Origin: DASZHC01 sp035938215
GTDB lineage: Bacteria; Verrucomicrobiota; Verrucomicrobiia; Chthoniobacterales; JAFAMB01
Direction: 5' to 3'
DNA: 5,464 bases
Assembly: GCA_035938215.1 (NCBI GenBank)
Contig: DASZHC010000212.1
Location: forward strand, 1 to 5,464
This document shows, one piece after another, positions 1 through 5,464 of this stretch. Positions within the stretch are counted from its first letter, which is position 1. Every line of letters starts with the position of its first letter. A program made the translations under genes and the position numbers. The notes below the pieces were generated by a model. The model did not search any database and had not been told where the DNA came from. It saw nothing but the letters and a program-made list of their open reading frames with translations.

Positions 1-1047
1 GATATTCCGGCACTGGAATTCATCGTTTTTCTGCGCCCGGTAAAATCCCGCATTTTGTGGGAGCAAATGCTGGGGCGTGGCACGCGCCGGTGCGACGACA
101 TTAACAAGTCGAAATTTGTCGTCTTTGACTGTTTCGACGGGACGTTGATTCGCTACTTTAAGGACGTCAGCAATTTCAAGATCGAATCCCCGCAGAAGCC
201 GGTGCTTTCGATTCCACAGATTATCGAGAACATCTGGCAGAATATCGACCGCAAATATCACTCCAATGTGCTCGTCAAGCGCCTGCGACGGATTGAAAAG
301 GATATGAGCGGCGAGGCGCGTGTGCAGTTCGCAAAATGGATCCCCGACGGGGATATCGGCAAGTTCGCGGGCGACCTATTGCGTTCGCTGCGCGAAAATT
401 TTACCGAGGCAATGAAGCTGTTGCGAAACCCGAAATTCCAGAACCTCCTGGTCGAGTATCCGAGAGCGAAGCGGTCCTTTTGGGTTAGCTACGAAACCCA
501 GGACGAGGTGTCCTCCCGGGTAGAAGAACGCTTTGGGGAGCATGCAACCGCTTCAGATTACCTGGATGCCTTCTCCAAATTCGTCCGGAAGAACCAGGAT
601 CAAATTGCAGCCATTAAGATCCTGCTTCAACAGCCAAAAGATTGGAATCCCCAGGCGCTCGAACAACTTCGGCAAACTCTCCGCCAGCACGATTTCAATG
701 AAACAAAATTGAAAGAGGCGCATGCCCGCGTTTACCACAAGCAGTTGGCCGACATCATATCGATGGTCAAGCACGCTGCACTGGACGAGCTTCCAATCCT
801 GACCGCAGAAGAGAGGGTCGAAACAGCTATAACCAGCATTCGTGCTCGCCACGCATTTTCCGAAGAGCAATTGCAATGGCTTGGCTTTATACAAAACCAC
901 CTGGTCAACAATCTCAGCATTGATCTCGATGATTTGGAGAATCAGCCGGTCTTTACCAATCGTGGCGGTGTCACTCGGGCACGTCGGCTCTTCGGTGCTC
1001 AATTGCCAAAATTGATCGATGAACTCAACCTCGCCCTGACAGCTTAA
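1..1047 (+). CDS. hsdR: HsdR, type I restriction endonuclease subunit R, C-terminal part (5' end outside window)
   Basis: This is the motor and nuclease subunit of a type I restriction-modification complex, which translocates DNA by ATP hydrolysis and cuts unmodified DNA. The frame is open from base 1, so the gene starts outside the window and 348 codons are visible. Residues 7-30 of the visible part contain the end of the second RecA-like helicase domain: FIVFLRPVKSR, then motif VI QMLGRGTRR with its arginine-finger arginines (visible residues 22-30). This matches the EcoEI-type HsdR family. The following KFVVFDCFDG segment and the long helical C-terminus fit the EcoEI R-subunit C-terminal domain, which contacts the methylase core. 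The N-terminal nuclease domain and Walker motifs are not visible. A TTG at 55 or ATG at 67 is not a real start because family homology runs upstream of both. The gene ends cleanly, 17 bases before hsdM, and shows no sign of damage in the visible part. Confidence 0.93.
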   Translation, partial: DIPALEFIVFLRPVKSRILWEQMLGRGTRRCDDINKSKFVVFDCFDGTLIRYFKDVSNFKIESPQKPVLSIPQIIENIWQNIDRKYHSNVLVKRLRRIEKDMSGEARVQFAKWIPDGDIGKFAGDLLRSLRENFTEAMKLLRNPKFQNLLVEYPRAKRSFWVSYETQDEVSSRVEERFGEHATASDYLDAFSKFVRKNQDQIAAIKILLQQPKDWNPQALEQLRQTLRQHDFNETKLKEAHARVYHKQLADIISMVKHAALDELPILTAEERVETAITSIRARHAFSEEQLQWLGFIQNHLVNNLSIDLDDLENQPVFTNRGGVTRARRLFGAQLPKLIDELNLALTA

Positions 1048-1052
1048 CCATA

Positions 1053-1068
1053 CCGGAAAATTCTATGT
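1053..1068 (+). promoter_or_regulatory. Ribosome binding site and start of hsdM
   Basis: In the 17-base gap after the hsdR stop, the sequence CCGGAAAATTCT precedes ATG at 1065. GGA at 1055-1057 lies 7 bases before the ATG and is a short but well-spaced Shine-Dalgarno core. It supports 1065 as the start and suggests co-transcription with hsdR without overlap. Confidence 0.5.
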
Positions 1069-2342
1069 CCGACATCGTAAACAAACTCTGGGGCTTTTGT
1101 CACACCCTGCGCCACGATGGAATCGACTACGGCGATTACATCGAACAACTGACATATCTGCTCTTCCTCAAGATGAGCGACGAACGCGGTGTCCAAGTGC
1201 CGAGGGGCTACGATTGGACGAGTCTGAAAGCCCTCTCAGGAACTGCGCTCACAGACCATTACGTTGAAGTTCTGCGAAAGCTACGGGAAGCCGGTGGACT
1301 GCTTGCCGACATTTTTGCTCAGGCAACTCCGCGTTTCAATAACCCGGTAAATCTCAAACGTGTCATCGCGATGATCGATGAGGAAGACTGGTCTTCAATG
1401 GACGTCGATGTAAAGGGTGCGGCGTTCGAAGGCTTGCTCGAAAAAGCAGCGAGCGAAGGCAAGAAAGGCGCGGGCCAATATTTTACGCCGCGTGTGCTCA
1501 TTGATTCGATCATTCGCGTTATGAAACCGGATCCACGCGGCAAACCGGACTTTAAGATCTCTGATCCGGCATGCGGAACCGGAGGGTTCCTGGTTAGGGC
1601 ATATGAGTGGCTCGTTTCCCCTGAAGTCTCGGGTGGCGTTTTTGATCGAGGGGAGGCTAAACGCATCAAGACCGCGACCTACTATGGTCAGGATCTGGTA
1701 GCTCGCCCAAGACGTCTTGCCTTGATGAACCTGTTTCTTCGCGGTGTCGAGCCAAAGATCTATCTCGGTGACACGATCTACGAACCTTTCAGTGGCGAGC
1801 GATACGACGTCATTTTGACCAATCCGCCTTTCGGAACCAAAGGAGCAAACCAGGCACCAGACCGGGAAGATTTCACTATCGAGACCAGCAATAAGCAGCT
1901 CAACTTTGTTCAGCACGTACTGACAGCCCTGAAGCCAGGAGGTCGCGCTGCAATCGTGCTTCCTGACAATTGCCTATTCGAGGGTAAAGCGGGCGAAGTG
2001 TTTGAGATCCTAATGCAGGATTGCGATGTCCACACAGTCCTTCGTCTGCCCCGAGGTACCTTCACTCCCTACAGCCAGGGCGTTAAAGCAAACGTCATTT
2101 TCTTTTCCAAAGGCAGATCTACCGAGCACGTCTGGATCTTCGACGCACGTTCCAATGTTCCAGGAATCACCAAGAAAGATCCTCCTCTGACGCCCAGACA
2201 TTTCGGGGAATTCGAAACCTGCTACGGCTCGGATCCGAACGGACACGGCAAGAGAAGGGACACCGGTGAAATGGTCGCTTTCGCCGGTTCCACATCAGTG
2301 AAATTAAAGATCGCGATTACAAACTCGATATTACTTGGCTGA
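1065..2342 (+). CDS. hsdM: HsdM, type I DNA methyltransferase (N6-adenine), C-terminus altered by an apparent frameshift
   Basis: This is the modification subunit, which transfers methyl from S-adenosylmethionine to adenine N6 at the site chosen by HsdS. Residues 1-130 form the N-terminal helical HsdM domain (VNKLWGFCHTLRHDG, then YLLFLKMSDE). GQYFTPR is at 137-143. The AdoMet-binding motif I DPACGTGGFL is at 167-176. YYGQDL plus the LALMNLFLRG helix are at 206-226. The catalytic motif IV NPPF is at 253-256. All catalytic residues are therefore present. The reading frame runs normally to about residue 402 (RRDTGE), after which a foreign 23-residue tail ends at 2342. The expected continuation, beginning RFRRFHISEIKDRDYKLD, is found in another frame from 2276 to 2485. 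Restoring one base would give a 473-residue protein, a normal length for the family. The lost C-terminal helices normally help bind HsdS, so the product as read may be impaired. A sequencing error is an alternative explanation. Confidence 0.92.
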   Translation: MSDIVNKLWGFCHTLRHDGIDYGDYIEQLTYLLFLKMSDERGVQVPRGYDWTSLKALSGTALTDHYVEVLRKLREAGGLLADIFAQATPRFNNPVNLKRVIAMIDEEDWSSMDVDVKGAAFEGLLEKAASEGKKGAGQYFTPRVLIDSIIRVMKPDPRGKPDFKISDPACGTGGFLVRAYEWLVSPEVSGGVFDRGEAKRIKTATYYGQDLVARPRRLALMNLFLRGVEPKIYLGDTIYEPFSGERYDVILTNPPFGTKGANQAPDREDFTIETSNKQLNFVQHVLTALKPGGRAAIVLPDNCLFEGKAGEVFEILMQDCDVHTVLRLPRGTFTPYSQGVKANVIFFSKGRSTEHVWIFDARSNVPGITKKDPPLTPRHFGEFETCYGSDPNGHGKRRDTGEMVAFAGSTSVKLKIAITNSILLG

Positions 2343-2485
2343 AAGATGAATCGCTCGAAGACAGCGATGAATTGCCTGAACCCCAGGATCTGGCGAGCGA
2401 AGCCATTATGGAACTCGAAGCTGTGGTGGATGATCTACGGGAAATCGTTGCCTTGGTAGAAAAGGAAGAGGGCGTCGAGGCATGA
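2276..2485 (+). pseudogene. hsdM: Out-of-frame C-terminal segment of hsdM
   Basis: Reading from 2276 in a different frame from the hsdM start gives 69 codons that begin RFRRFHISEIKDRDYKLD and end KEEGVEA before TGA at 2483-2485. The first part is the conserved motif that follows the methylase domain in EcoEI-type HsdM. The rest (SEAIMELEAVVDDLREIV) is an acidic amphipathic helix typical of the HsdM C-terminus. Five bases (2271-2275, ATGGT) separate the last good codon of the upstream frame from the first good codon here, where six would keep the frame. One missing base, for example from a GGG run, explains it. The segment has no start of its own and is not a separate gene. Confidence 0.85.
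2462..2485 (+). promoter_or_regulatory. hsdS ribosome binding site and ATGA overlap with the hsdM reading frame
   Basis: AGGAAGAGGG at 2463-2472 is a strong purine-rich Shine-Dalgarno tract about 9 bases before the hsdS ATG at 2482. The ATG overlaps the TGA (2483-2485) that ends the original hsdM frame, giving the ATGA arrangement used for translational coupling. With the frameshift as read, ribosomes would stop at 2342 instead, so coupling would be lost unless the base is restored. Confidence 0.65.
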
Positions 2486-3183
2486 CGAATCCGCTCCCCC
2501 ACGGATGGACGCTTACCCGCGTTGCAGAGATTTTCTCAGCGCATGGAGGCGGCACGCCAAGTCGCTCAAACTCGTCGCTCTGGAATGGCTCCATCCCTTG
2601 GTTGTCGTCTGGGGATATAAAAAGCGACATCGTCGGCGAAGCGACCGAAACGATCACTGAAGCGGGGCTCGCCGATTCTTCTGCTCGGTTGTGTCGTCCA
2701 GGTTCGGTTTTGGTTGTCGTTCGGAGCGGAATCCTAAAACATACCCTTCCAGTAGCGATAACTTCTCGAAGAGCCGCGATCAACCAGGACATAAAGTGCT
2801 TTGATAGTGGAAATAACGATTTAAATCGCTGGCTGGCCATCGTGTTGCGTGCCTCTGAGAGAGTACTGCTTGCAGAAAATCGCGAGGGTACCACGGTGCA
2901 GAGCGTAAAGTTTGAAACGTTGCAAAGCTTCAGCTTGGCCATTCCGCCGCTTAATGAACAGCACCGCGTCGTGGCAAAGCTGGAGAAGTTGTTGGACAAA
3001 GAGGATTCGTGCCAAAAGCGGTTAGCGAAGATTCCAATCTTGCTCAAAAGGTTCCGGCAAGCTGTGCTCGCTGCGGCTTGTTCTGGGCAATTGACGGCCG
3101 ATTGGAGGGAACAACGTATCTTACCGCCGTTTGAGGAGCTTCGATACCTGCGACTGGAAAAAACCGGCCCCGAGTTCATATGA
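2482..3183 (+). CDS. hsdS: Half-length HsdS, type I specificity subunit with a single target-recognition domain (3' truncated)
   Basis: This is the DNA-recognition subunit of the type I complex. Residues 6-155 form one target-recognition domain: PHGWTLTRVAEIF, the typical GGGTPSR...WNGSIPWLSSGDI stretch at 22-46, and the closing FETLQSFSLAIPPLNEQ at 144-160. Residues 156-210 form the helical central conserved region (QHRVVAKLEKLLD through FRQAVLAAACSGQLTADWRE). That tail is the form found between the two recognition domains, not at the true C-terminus. A full HsdS has a second recognition domain and a second helical region and is usually 400-600 residues. Here the frame ends at 233 residues. 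The last 15-25 residues have no HsdS character and run into recombinase sequence in another frame. Half-HsdS proteins can work as homodimers in known systems, so residual function is possible. The gene is nevertheless best read as broken by rearrangement. Confidence 0.88.
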   Translation: MTNPLPHGWTLTRVAEIFSAHGGGTPSRSNSSLWNGSIPWLSSGDIKSDIVGEATETITEAGLADSSARLCRPGSVLVVVRSGILKHTLPVAITSRRAAINQDIKCFDSGNNDLNRWLAIVLRASERVLLAENREGTTVQSVKFETLQSFSLAIPPLNEQHRVVAKLEKLLDKEDSCQKRLAKIPILLKRFRQAVLAAACSGQLTADWREQRILPPFEELRYLRLEKTGPEFI

Positions 3184-3616
3184 TGCTTAAGGCAGCTTAT
3201 CAAAGGAAGTTCGACATTTTAGTCTTCTGGGCTTTGGACCGGCTGACCAGGGAGGGTACAAGAGCGACGCTTAACTACCTCCAGCGCCTTGAGTCGAAAG
3301 GGGTTGGTTACGTTTCCTACCAAGAGCAGTGGCTGGACTCAACTGGACCGTTCAAAGACGTGATGGTTTCGATGTTCGCGACACTCGCAAAGCAGGAACG
3401 CGCAAGAATATCCGAACGAACCATTGCTGGGCTTAAGGTGGCGCGGGCCAAGGGGAGAATACTCGGCAGACCGCCGCTTCCGGAAGAGACCGTCCAGAAG
3501 GTGCTTTCACTTAACCGGCATGCCGGAATCGGAGCACGAAAAATCGCGAAGAGTACCGGATTTCCCTCCGTACTGTTAATGCAATTCTGACCAGATCCCG
3601 AGAACAGACCTGCTAA
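3135..3616 (+). pseudogene. Serine recombinase (resolvase/invertase family) remnant, 5' truncated and frameshifted
   Basis: This fragment of a serine site-specific recombinase is open from ATG 3180 to TGA 3590. Family-like sequence begins earlier in the same frame: after a stop at 3132 it reads ATGKNRPRVHMMLKAAYQRK. It then continues FDILVFWALDRLTREG, with the conserved DRLxR arginine. YVSYQEQWLDSTGPFKD, the long E-helix region FATLAKQERARISERT and the linker AKGRILGRPP follow. A helix-turn-helix (GARKIAKSTG) begins near 3530, but the frame then turns to nonsense. From 3563 another frame gives SLRTVNAILTRSREQTC and a stop at 3614-3616, completing a normal Hin-type DNA-binding domain. One lost base near 3558-3563 explains this. 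The N-terminal strand with the catalytic serine (Y.RVST type) is absent, so the product cannot be an active recombinase. It abuts truncated hsdS and probably marks the rearrangement that removed the rest of that gene. Confidence 0.85.
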
Positions 3617-3672
3617 GCAAAGAATCGTACTCTTCCAGACACGAGCATCGTGGACTTGGGGAGCCATGCTCT
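3617..3672. other. Convergent intergenic spacer and probable island edge
   Basis: These 56 bases lie between the 3' end of the recombinase remnant and the 3' end of the convergent NTF2-like gene. Two small inverted repeats are visible: CACGA-GCA-TCGTG at 3640-3652 and GAGC-CAT-GCTC at 3661-3671, the latter followed by TTTA on the + strand. Neither has a long GC stem plus T tract, so a rho-independent terminator is only weakly supported. No tRNA, attachment-site core or duplicated element end is recognisable. Confidence 0.35.
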
Positions 3673-4155
3673 TTAGTGCCTCATATTGGTTATATCATAG
3701 GTGCTCTCCCGGATCCTCAACGTATCGACATCATGGACTAAGACCCATGAATACGTGCCCTCGGCATGTATAGTACCGGTGGACGGTTCTTCAAAAGTAT
3801 CACTCCATGTTCCGGTCGCACGAACCTCGTTCTCAGCTGCAATTGCCTCATTGACTACGGTGACAACGTTCTTGGAATGGACCTCCCCGAAATAATGTTT
3901 TGCATAGAGTTCTTCGATTGCCTGCCGACCGTGAAATATTCCTTCTGGTGTATTAAAAACCGCGTCCTCAGCATAGAGCCCGGCAACGGTGACTGCATCC
4001 TGCCTATTGAATGCCGCGTCATAATTCGAAGCCAACGCACGAACCTGCTGGGCAGTTTCTGGATCGACCGTGCCTTTTTGTTGGGCAAAGGTTGCCACAG
4101 CAAAGCTGATTGCCAATCCTAATAGCGCATGTAGAAAGCGGATTCTCAAAAGCAT
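3673..4155 (-). CDS. Exported SnoaL/NTF2-like (DUF4440/SgcJ-type) protein
   Basis: From ATG at 4155 this encodes 160 residues. The first 25 form a signal peptide: MLLRIR, a hydrophobic core LHALLGLAISFAVATFA, then a likely cut before QQKG. The mature part fits the small NTF2-like fold: an N-terminal helix (AQQVRALASNYDAAFNRQDAVTVAGLY), then YAEDAVFNTPEGIFHGRQAI at 61-80, then beta strands ending EGTYSWVLVHDVDTLRIRE. The YAEDAVF...G..AI pattern is characteristic of the SnoaL-like/DUF4440/SgcJ-EcaC group. Members bind small hydrophobic ligands or act as minor enzymes, and no substrate can be named here. The frame is open up to 4311, but that extension overlaps the cupin gene, has no family character and would bury the signal peptide, so I prefer 4155. 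No strong Shine-Dalgarno is seen there. The gene lies 112 bases downstream of the cupin on the same strand and is probably co-transcribed with it. Confidence 0.8.
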   Translation of the reverse strand: MLLRIRFLHALLGLAISFAVATFAQQKGTVDPETAQQVRALASNYDAAFNRQDAVTVAGLYAEDAVFNTPEGIFHGRQAIEELYAKHYFGEVHSKNVVTVVNEAIAAENEVRATGTWSDTFEEPSTGTIHAEGTYSWVLVHDVDTLRIRESTYDITNMRH

Positions 4156-4267
4156 TTTGTCTGATCTTGGAACTCCATTGGCGTGATCGCCCAAGCTTGG
4201 GAAAGAAACAGCCTCGAAGGGCCGCAGATGTGCCAAATAGTATTCATCGCGAATGCCACGGCATCGA

Positions 4268-4699
4268 TCATTCCTGATTGATGGTGAGCGGCATCCCGGA
4301 TCGTCCGGCATAGAACACGATTAGCTCGACTGGTTCGTCGCTTGTGAAACCACGATGTGTCGTTTCGACAGTTTCCGCCAGCGCTTGTCCAGGCTCCAGA
4401 ATCCTGCGTTCGCCTGTGTCCCTCTTTTCGACCGTCAGATGTCCAGATAGCACGTAGGCTACGCTAATGACCGGGTGACGATGCCAATGCAGGGCAGTGT
4501 CGGGCGGAATTGTGATTTTAAGCACCGTCACCTGCGGTTGCCCAGTGGGATAGCTGCAGTAGGGAGTGCCATCCCAGGATTGCGTCGTCTGCAGAACCTG
4601 TTCCACCTTGATTTGCGGCTCGCTTGCGCACAGCCCGGTTGAGACCAACCAAAACCACAGACCCGGAAGGGCGCTCAATAGCGCTAGGTATCTTTTCAT
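4268..4699 (-). CDS. Exported single-domain cupin protein
   Basis: This encodes 143 residues with an N-terminal signal sequence (MKRYLALLSALPGLWFWLVSTGLCA, likely cut near residue 25; LCAS also resembles a short lipobox). The rest is one cupin beta-barrel. Cupin motif 1 is at 69-86 (ALHWHRHPVISVAYVLSG), with H71, H73 and H75 as candidate metal ligands. The motif-1 glutamate is not in its usual place. Motif 2 runs from PGQALAET (103-110) to H115, followed by the closing strand PVELIVFYAG. Single-domain periplasmic cupins of this type are mostly uncharacterised metal- or ligand-binding proteins, so no reaction is assigned. The start is supported by the signal peptide and by AAAGAAG about 5 bases upstream of the ATG. 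The gene is first in a probable two-gene unit with the NTF2-like gene, which is also exported, so the two products may act in the same compartment. Confidence 0.82.
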   Translation of the reverse strand: MKRYLALLSALPGLWFWLVSTGLCASEPQIKVEQVLQTTQSWDGTPYCSYPTGQPQVTVLKITIPPDTALHWHRHPVISVAYVLSGHLTVEKRDTGERRILEPGQALAETVETTHRGFTSDEPVELIVFYAGRSGMPLTINQE

Positions 4700-4721
4700 G
4701 GTGCTTCTTTATTTGCCGCAA

Positions 4722-4752
4722 ATTGCGTGGCTTGCCTCAGTCGTTGTCAACG
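4722..4752 (-). promoter_or_regulatory. Candidate promoter of the cupin gene with an overlapping 11-base palindrome
   Basis: On the - strand a perfect -35 box TTGACA lies at 4750-4745. A weak -10 (CGCAAT at 4727-4722, three of six matches) follows after 17 bases, which would place transcription start about 15 bases before the cupin ATG at 4699. The -35 sits inside the perfect palindrome CGTTG-T-CAACG at 4742-4752, a possible operator half-site pair. Support comes only from box match and position; the -10 is poor. Confidence 0.3.
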
Positions 4753-4893
4753 AAAAAAATGCGATGCGCTGCGTGCTGACACCGTCCCGATTAGCTGAAT
4801 CCGCTCGTCCCGGTCGTCCTCGGATTGCAGACCGAAGACACGGTCCAGGAGGCGAAAACGGTTCAGCAAAGGGCAGGGAACTGCAAGAAATTA
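4753..4893. other. Intergenic DNA without a recognisable gene
   Basis: This is the rest of the 194-base gap between the TPR-protein stop and the cupin start. Open frames crossing it on either strand give arginine- and serine-rich translations with no domain character. No clear terminator hairpin is seen after the TPR-protein stop, so read-through into the cupin gene cannot be excluded. Confidence 0.4.
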
Positions 4894-5464
4894 TCAAAGA
4901 GGCAGTCGGAATCCACGTCCCCCTGCCCCGCTCTCTTTTTGGCTGCGATATTCTGAGTAGGTTGCTTCTGCGCGTTTCTCTAGCCAAACCGACTTCTGCT
5001 CCTTTGCGTTTCTGATTGCGGCGCAGAACGAAGCCTCAATTTGGGCTTCATCAGCACCCAAAGTCGCGAGAAATACACCTCGGAGCCGGTGCAATTCGGC
5101 ACACCACCAGCGCTCTTCAGATCTTTCGACCGCTTCTTCCGCCTCCGTTATTGCCTCCAGAGCTTCGGAGACACGATCCCCAAAATACAAAGCTTCAGCC
5201 TTTAGTGCCAGAAAATATGGCATGCGCAGCATCGCGCCGGTTACGCGATAGCCCCGTATTCCGTCCTCGATCCACGCGATACCTTCCGCCGTGCTGCCGG
5301 AAGCGCTCCGGGCCCAGCCGCGCAAAATCTTCCCTCCAGGCAGCCAAAATGCAAAATTCTGACGCGTGGACAGCTCAATTAAATCCGATGCCAAGCGTGC
5401 CACTTCCGCGGGATTACCTTCGAGGTGACCGAGAATCATCGCCCAAAATAGTGCCTGGGCTAAC
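4894..5464 (-). CDS. C-terminal part of a TPR-repeat protein, probably a large ATPase/cyclase-type or winged-helix regulator (5' end outside window)
   Basis: The frame is open to the right edge, where it reads LAQALFWAMILGH before continuing, so the gene starts outside the window; 189 codons are visible. The ATG at 5439 is internal. The visible part is a run of paired helices of TPR type: NPAEVARLASDLIELSTRQ, GGKILRGWARSASGSTAEGI with a GI.WIEDGIRGYR helix, then YFLALKAEALYFGDRVSEAL and RWWCAELHRLRGVFLATLG. ERWWCAELHRLRG is a signature of the C-terminal TPR block of large proteins that carry an N-terminal adenylate/guanylate cyclase or winged-helix domain and a central AAA-type ATPase. The tail ending GGRGFRLPL matches my memory of such proteins in Rhizobiales, which suggests the C-terminus is complete. 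The output domain is not visible, so its activity cannot be named. It might regulate the cupin/NTF2-like pair downstream, but only adjacency suggests this. Confidence 0.75.
   Translation of the reverse strand, partial: LAQALFWAMILGHLEGNPAEVARLASDLIELSTRQNFAFWLPGGKILRGWARSASGSTAEGIAWIEDGIRGYRVTGAMLRMPYFLALKAEALYFGDRVSEALEAITEAEEAVERSEERWWCAELHRLRGVFLATLGADEAQIEASFCAAIRNAKEQKSVWLEKRAEATYSEYRSQKESGAGGRGFRLPL

Noticed and set aside
553..1002. 149-codon open frame on the - strand
   Set aside because: It is antisense to the HsdR C-terminal domain, cysteine-rich and without family features.
1395..1916. 173-codon open frame on the - strand
   Set aside because: It is a shadow of the hsdM catalytic region, which has motifs I and IV on the + strand.
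2406..3203. 265-codon open frame on the - strand
   Set aside because: It lies antisense to the hsdM tail and hsdS. Its translation is serine- and arginine-rich with no domain, while the + strand carries clear HsdS motifs.
2482..3616. Active phase-variable hsdS inversion system
   Set aside because: No second hsdS copy or inverted repeat pair is visible, and the recombinase lacks its catalytic-serine segment.
3640..3671. Possible rho-independent terminator between convergent genes
   Set aside because: The two stems are only 4-5 base pairs and lack a proper T tract, so they are noted only as part of the spacer.
3766..4122. 118-codon + strand open frame
   Set aside because: It overlaps the NTF2-like gene, which has a signal peptide and family pattern on the other strand; the + translation is cysteine-rich and featureless.
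4156..4311. N-terminal extension of the NTF2-like protein from ATG 4311
   Set aside because: It would overlap the cupin gene and place 52 non-family residues before an obvious signal peptide.
4709..4987. 92-codon - strand open frame in the TPR/cupin gap
   Set aside because: It overlaps the end of the TPR protein in another frame and is arginine/serine-rich; no homology-like pattern or good ribosome binding site.
4566..5015. 149-codon + strand open frame
   Set aside because: It crosses the cupin 5' end, the intergenic gap and the TPR-protein 3' end, and has no domain character.
1..5464. CRISPR array, tRNA, rRNA or complete insertion sequence
   Set aside because: No regularly spaced repeats, no tRNA-like cloverleaf sequence and no transposase with terminal repeats were seen when reading the window.

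Overview
The window looks like chromosomal DNA from a Gram-negative soil-type bacterium of moderate GC content. Two predicted small proteins carry N-terminal export signals. The C-terminal piece at the right edge resembles the tail of large ATPase/TPR regulators that I associate, from memory, with Rhizobiales such as Bradyrhizobium and their relatives. An acidobacterial origin is also possible, and I would not assign a genus from this sequence.

The left part (1-3183, + strand) is a type I restriction-modification operon of the EcoEI-like kind in the order hsdR-hsdM-hsdS. hsdR enters from outside the window, so only its C-terminal 348 codons are visible, including helicase motif VI. hsdM follows after 17 bases and hsdS overlaps the end of the hsdM lineage by ATGA. 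The modification and specificity genes are damaged. hsdM has an apparent one-base loss near 2271-2275 that replaces its last 69 residues with 23 unrelated ones. hsdS stops after one target-recognition domain and the central helical spacer, at about half the usual length.

Directly at the broken hsdS end (about 3115-3616) sits a remnant of a large-type serine recombinase. It lacks the N-terminal catalytic-serine segment and has its own apparent one-base loss near 3558-3563. The hsdS/recombinase junction is therefore a rearrangement scar, with the second half of hsdS and the first part of the recombinase both missing.

The right part (3673-5464, - strand) is unrelated and converges on the island. 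It holds an exported SnoaL/NTF2-like protein, an exported single-domain cupin upstream of it, probably co-transcribed, and the C-terminal part of a TPR-rich protein that runs off the right edge. The 56 bases at 3617-3672 separate the two groups and may be the island boundary.

I do not see a convincing new biological system. The most interesting item is the half-HsdS fused head-on to a recombinase remnant. It could be simple decay, the result of hsdS shuffling, or a single-TRD specificity protein that still works as a dimer.
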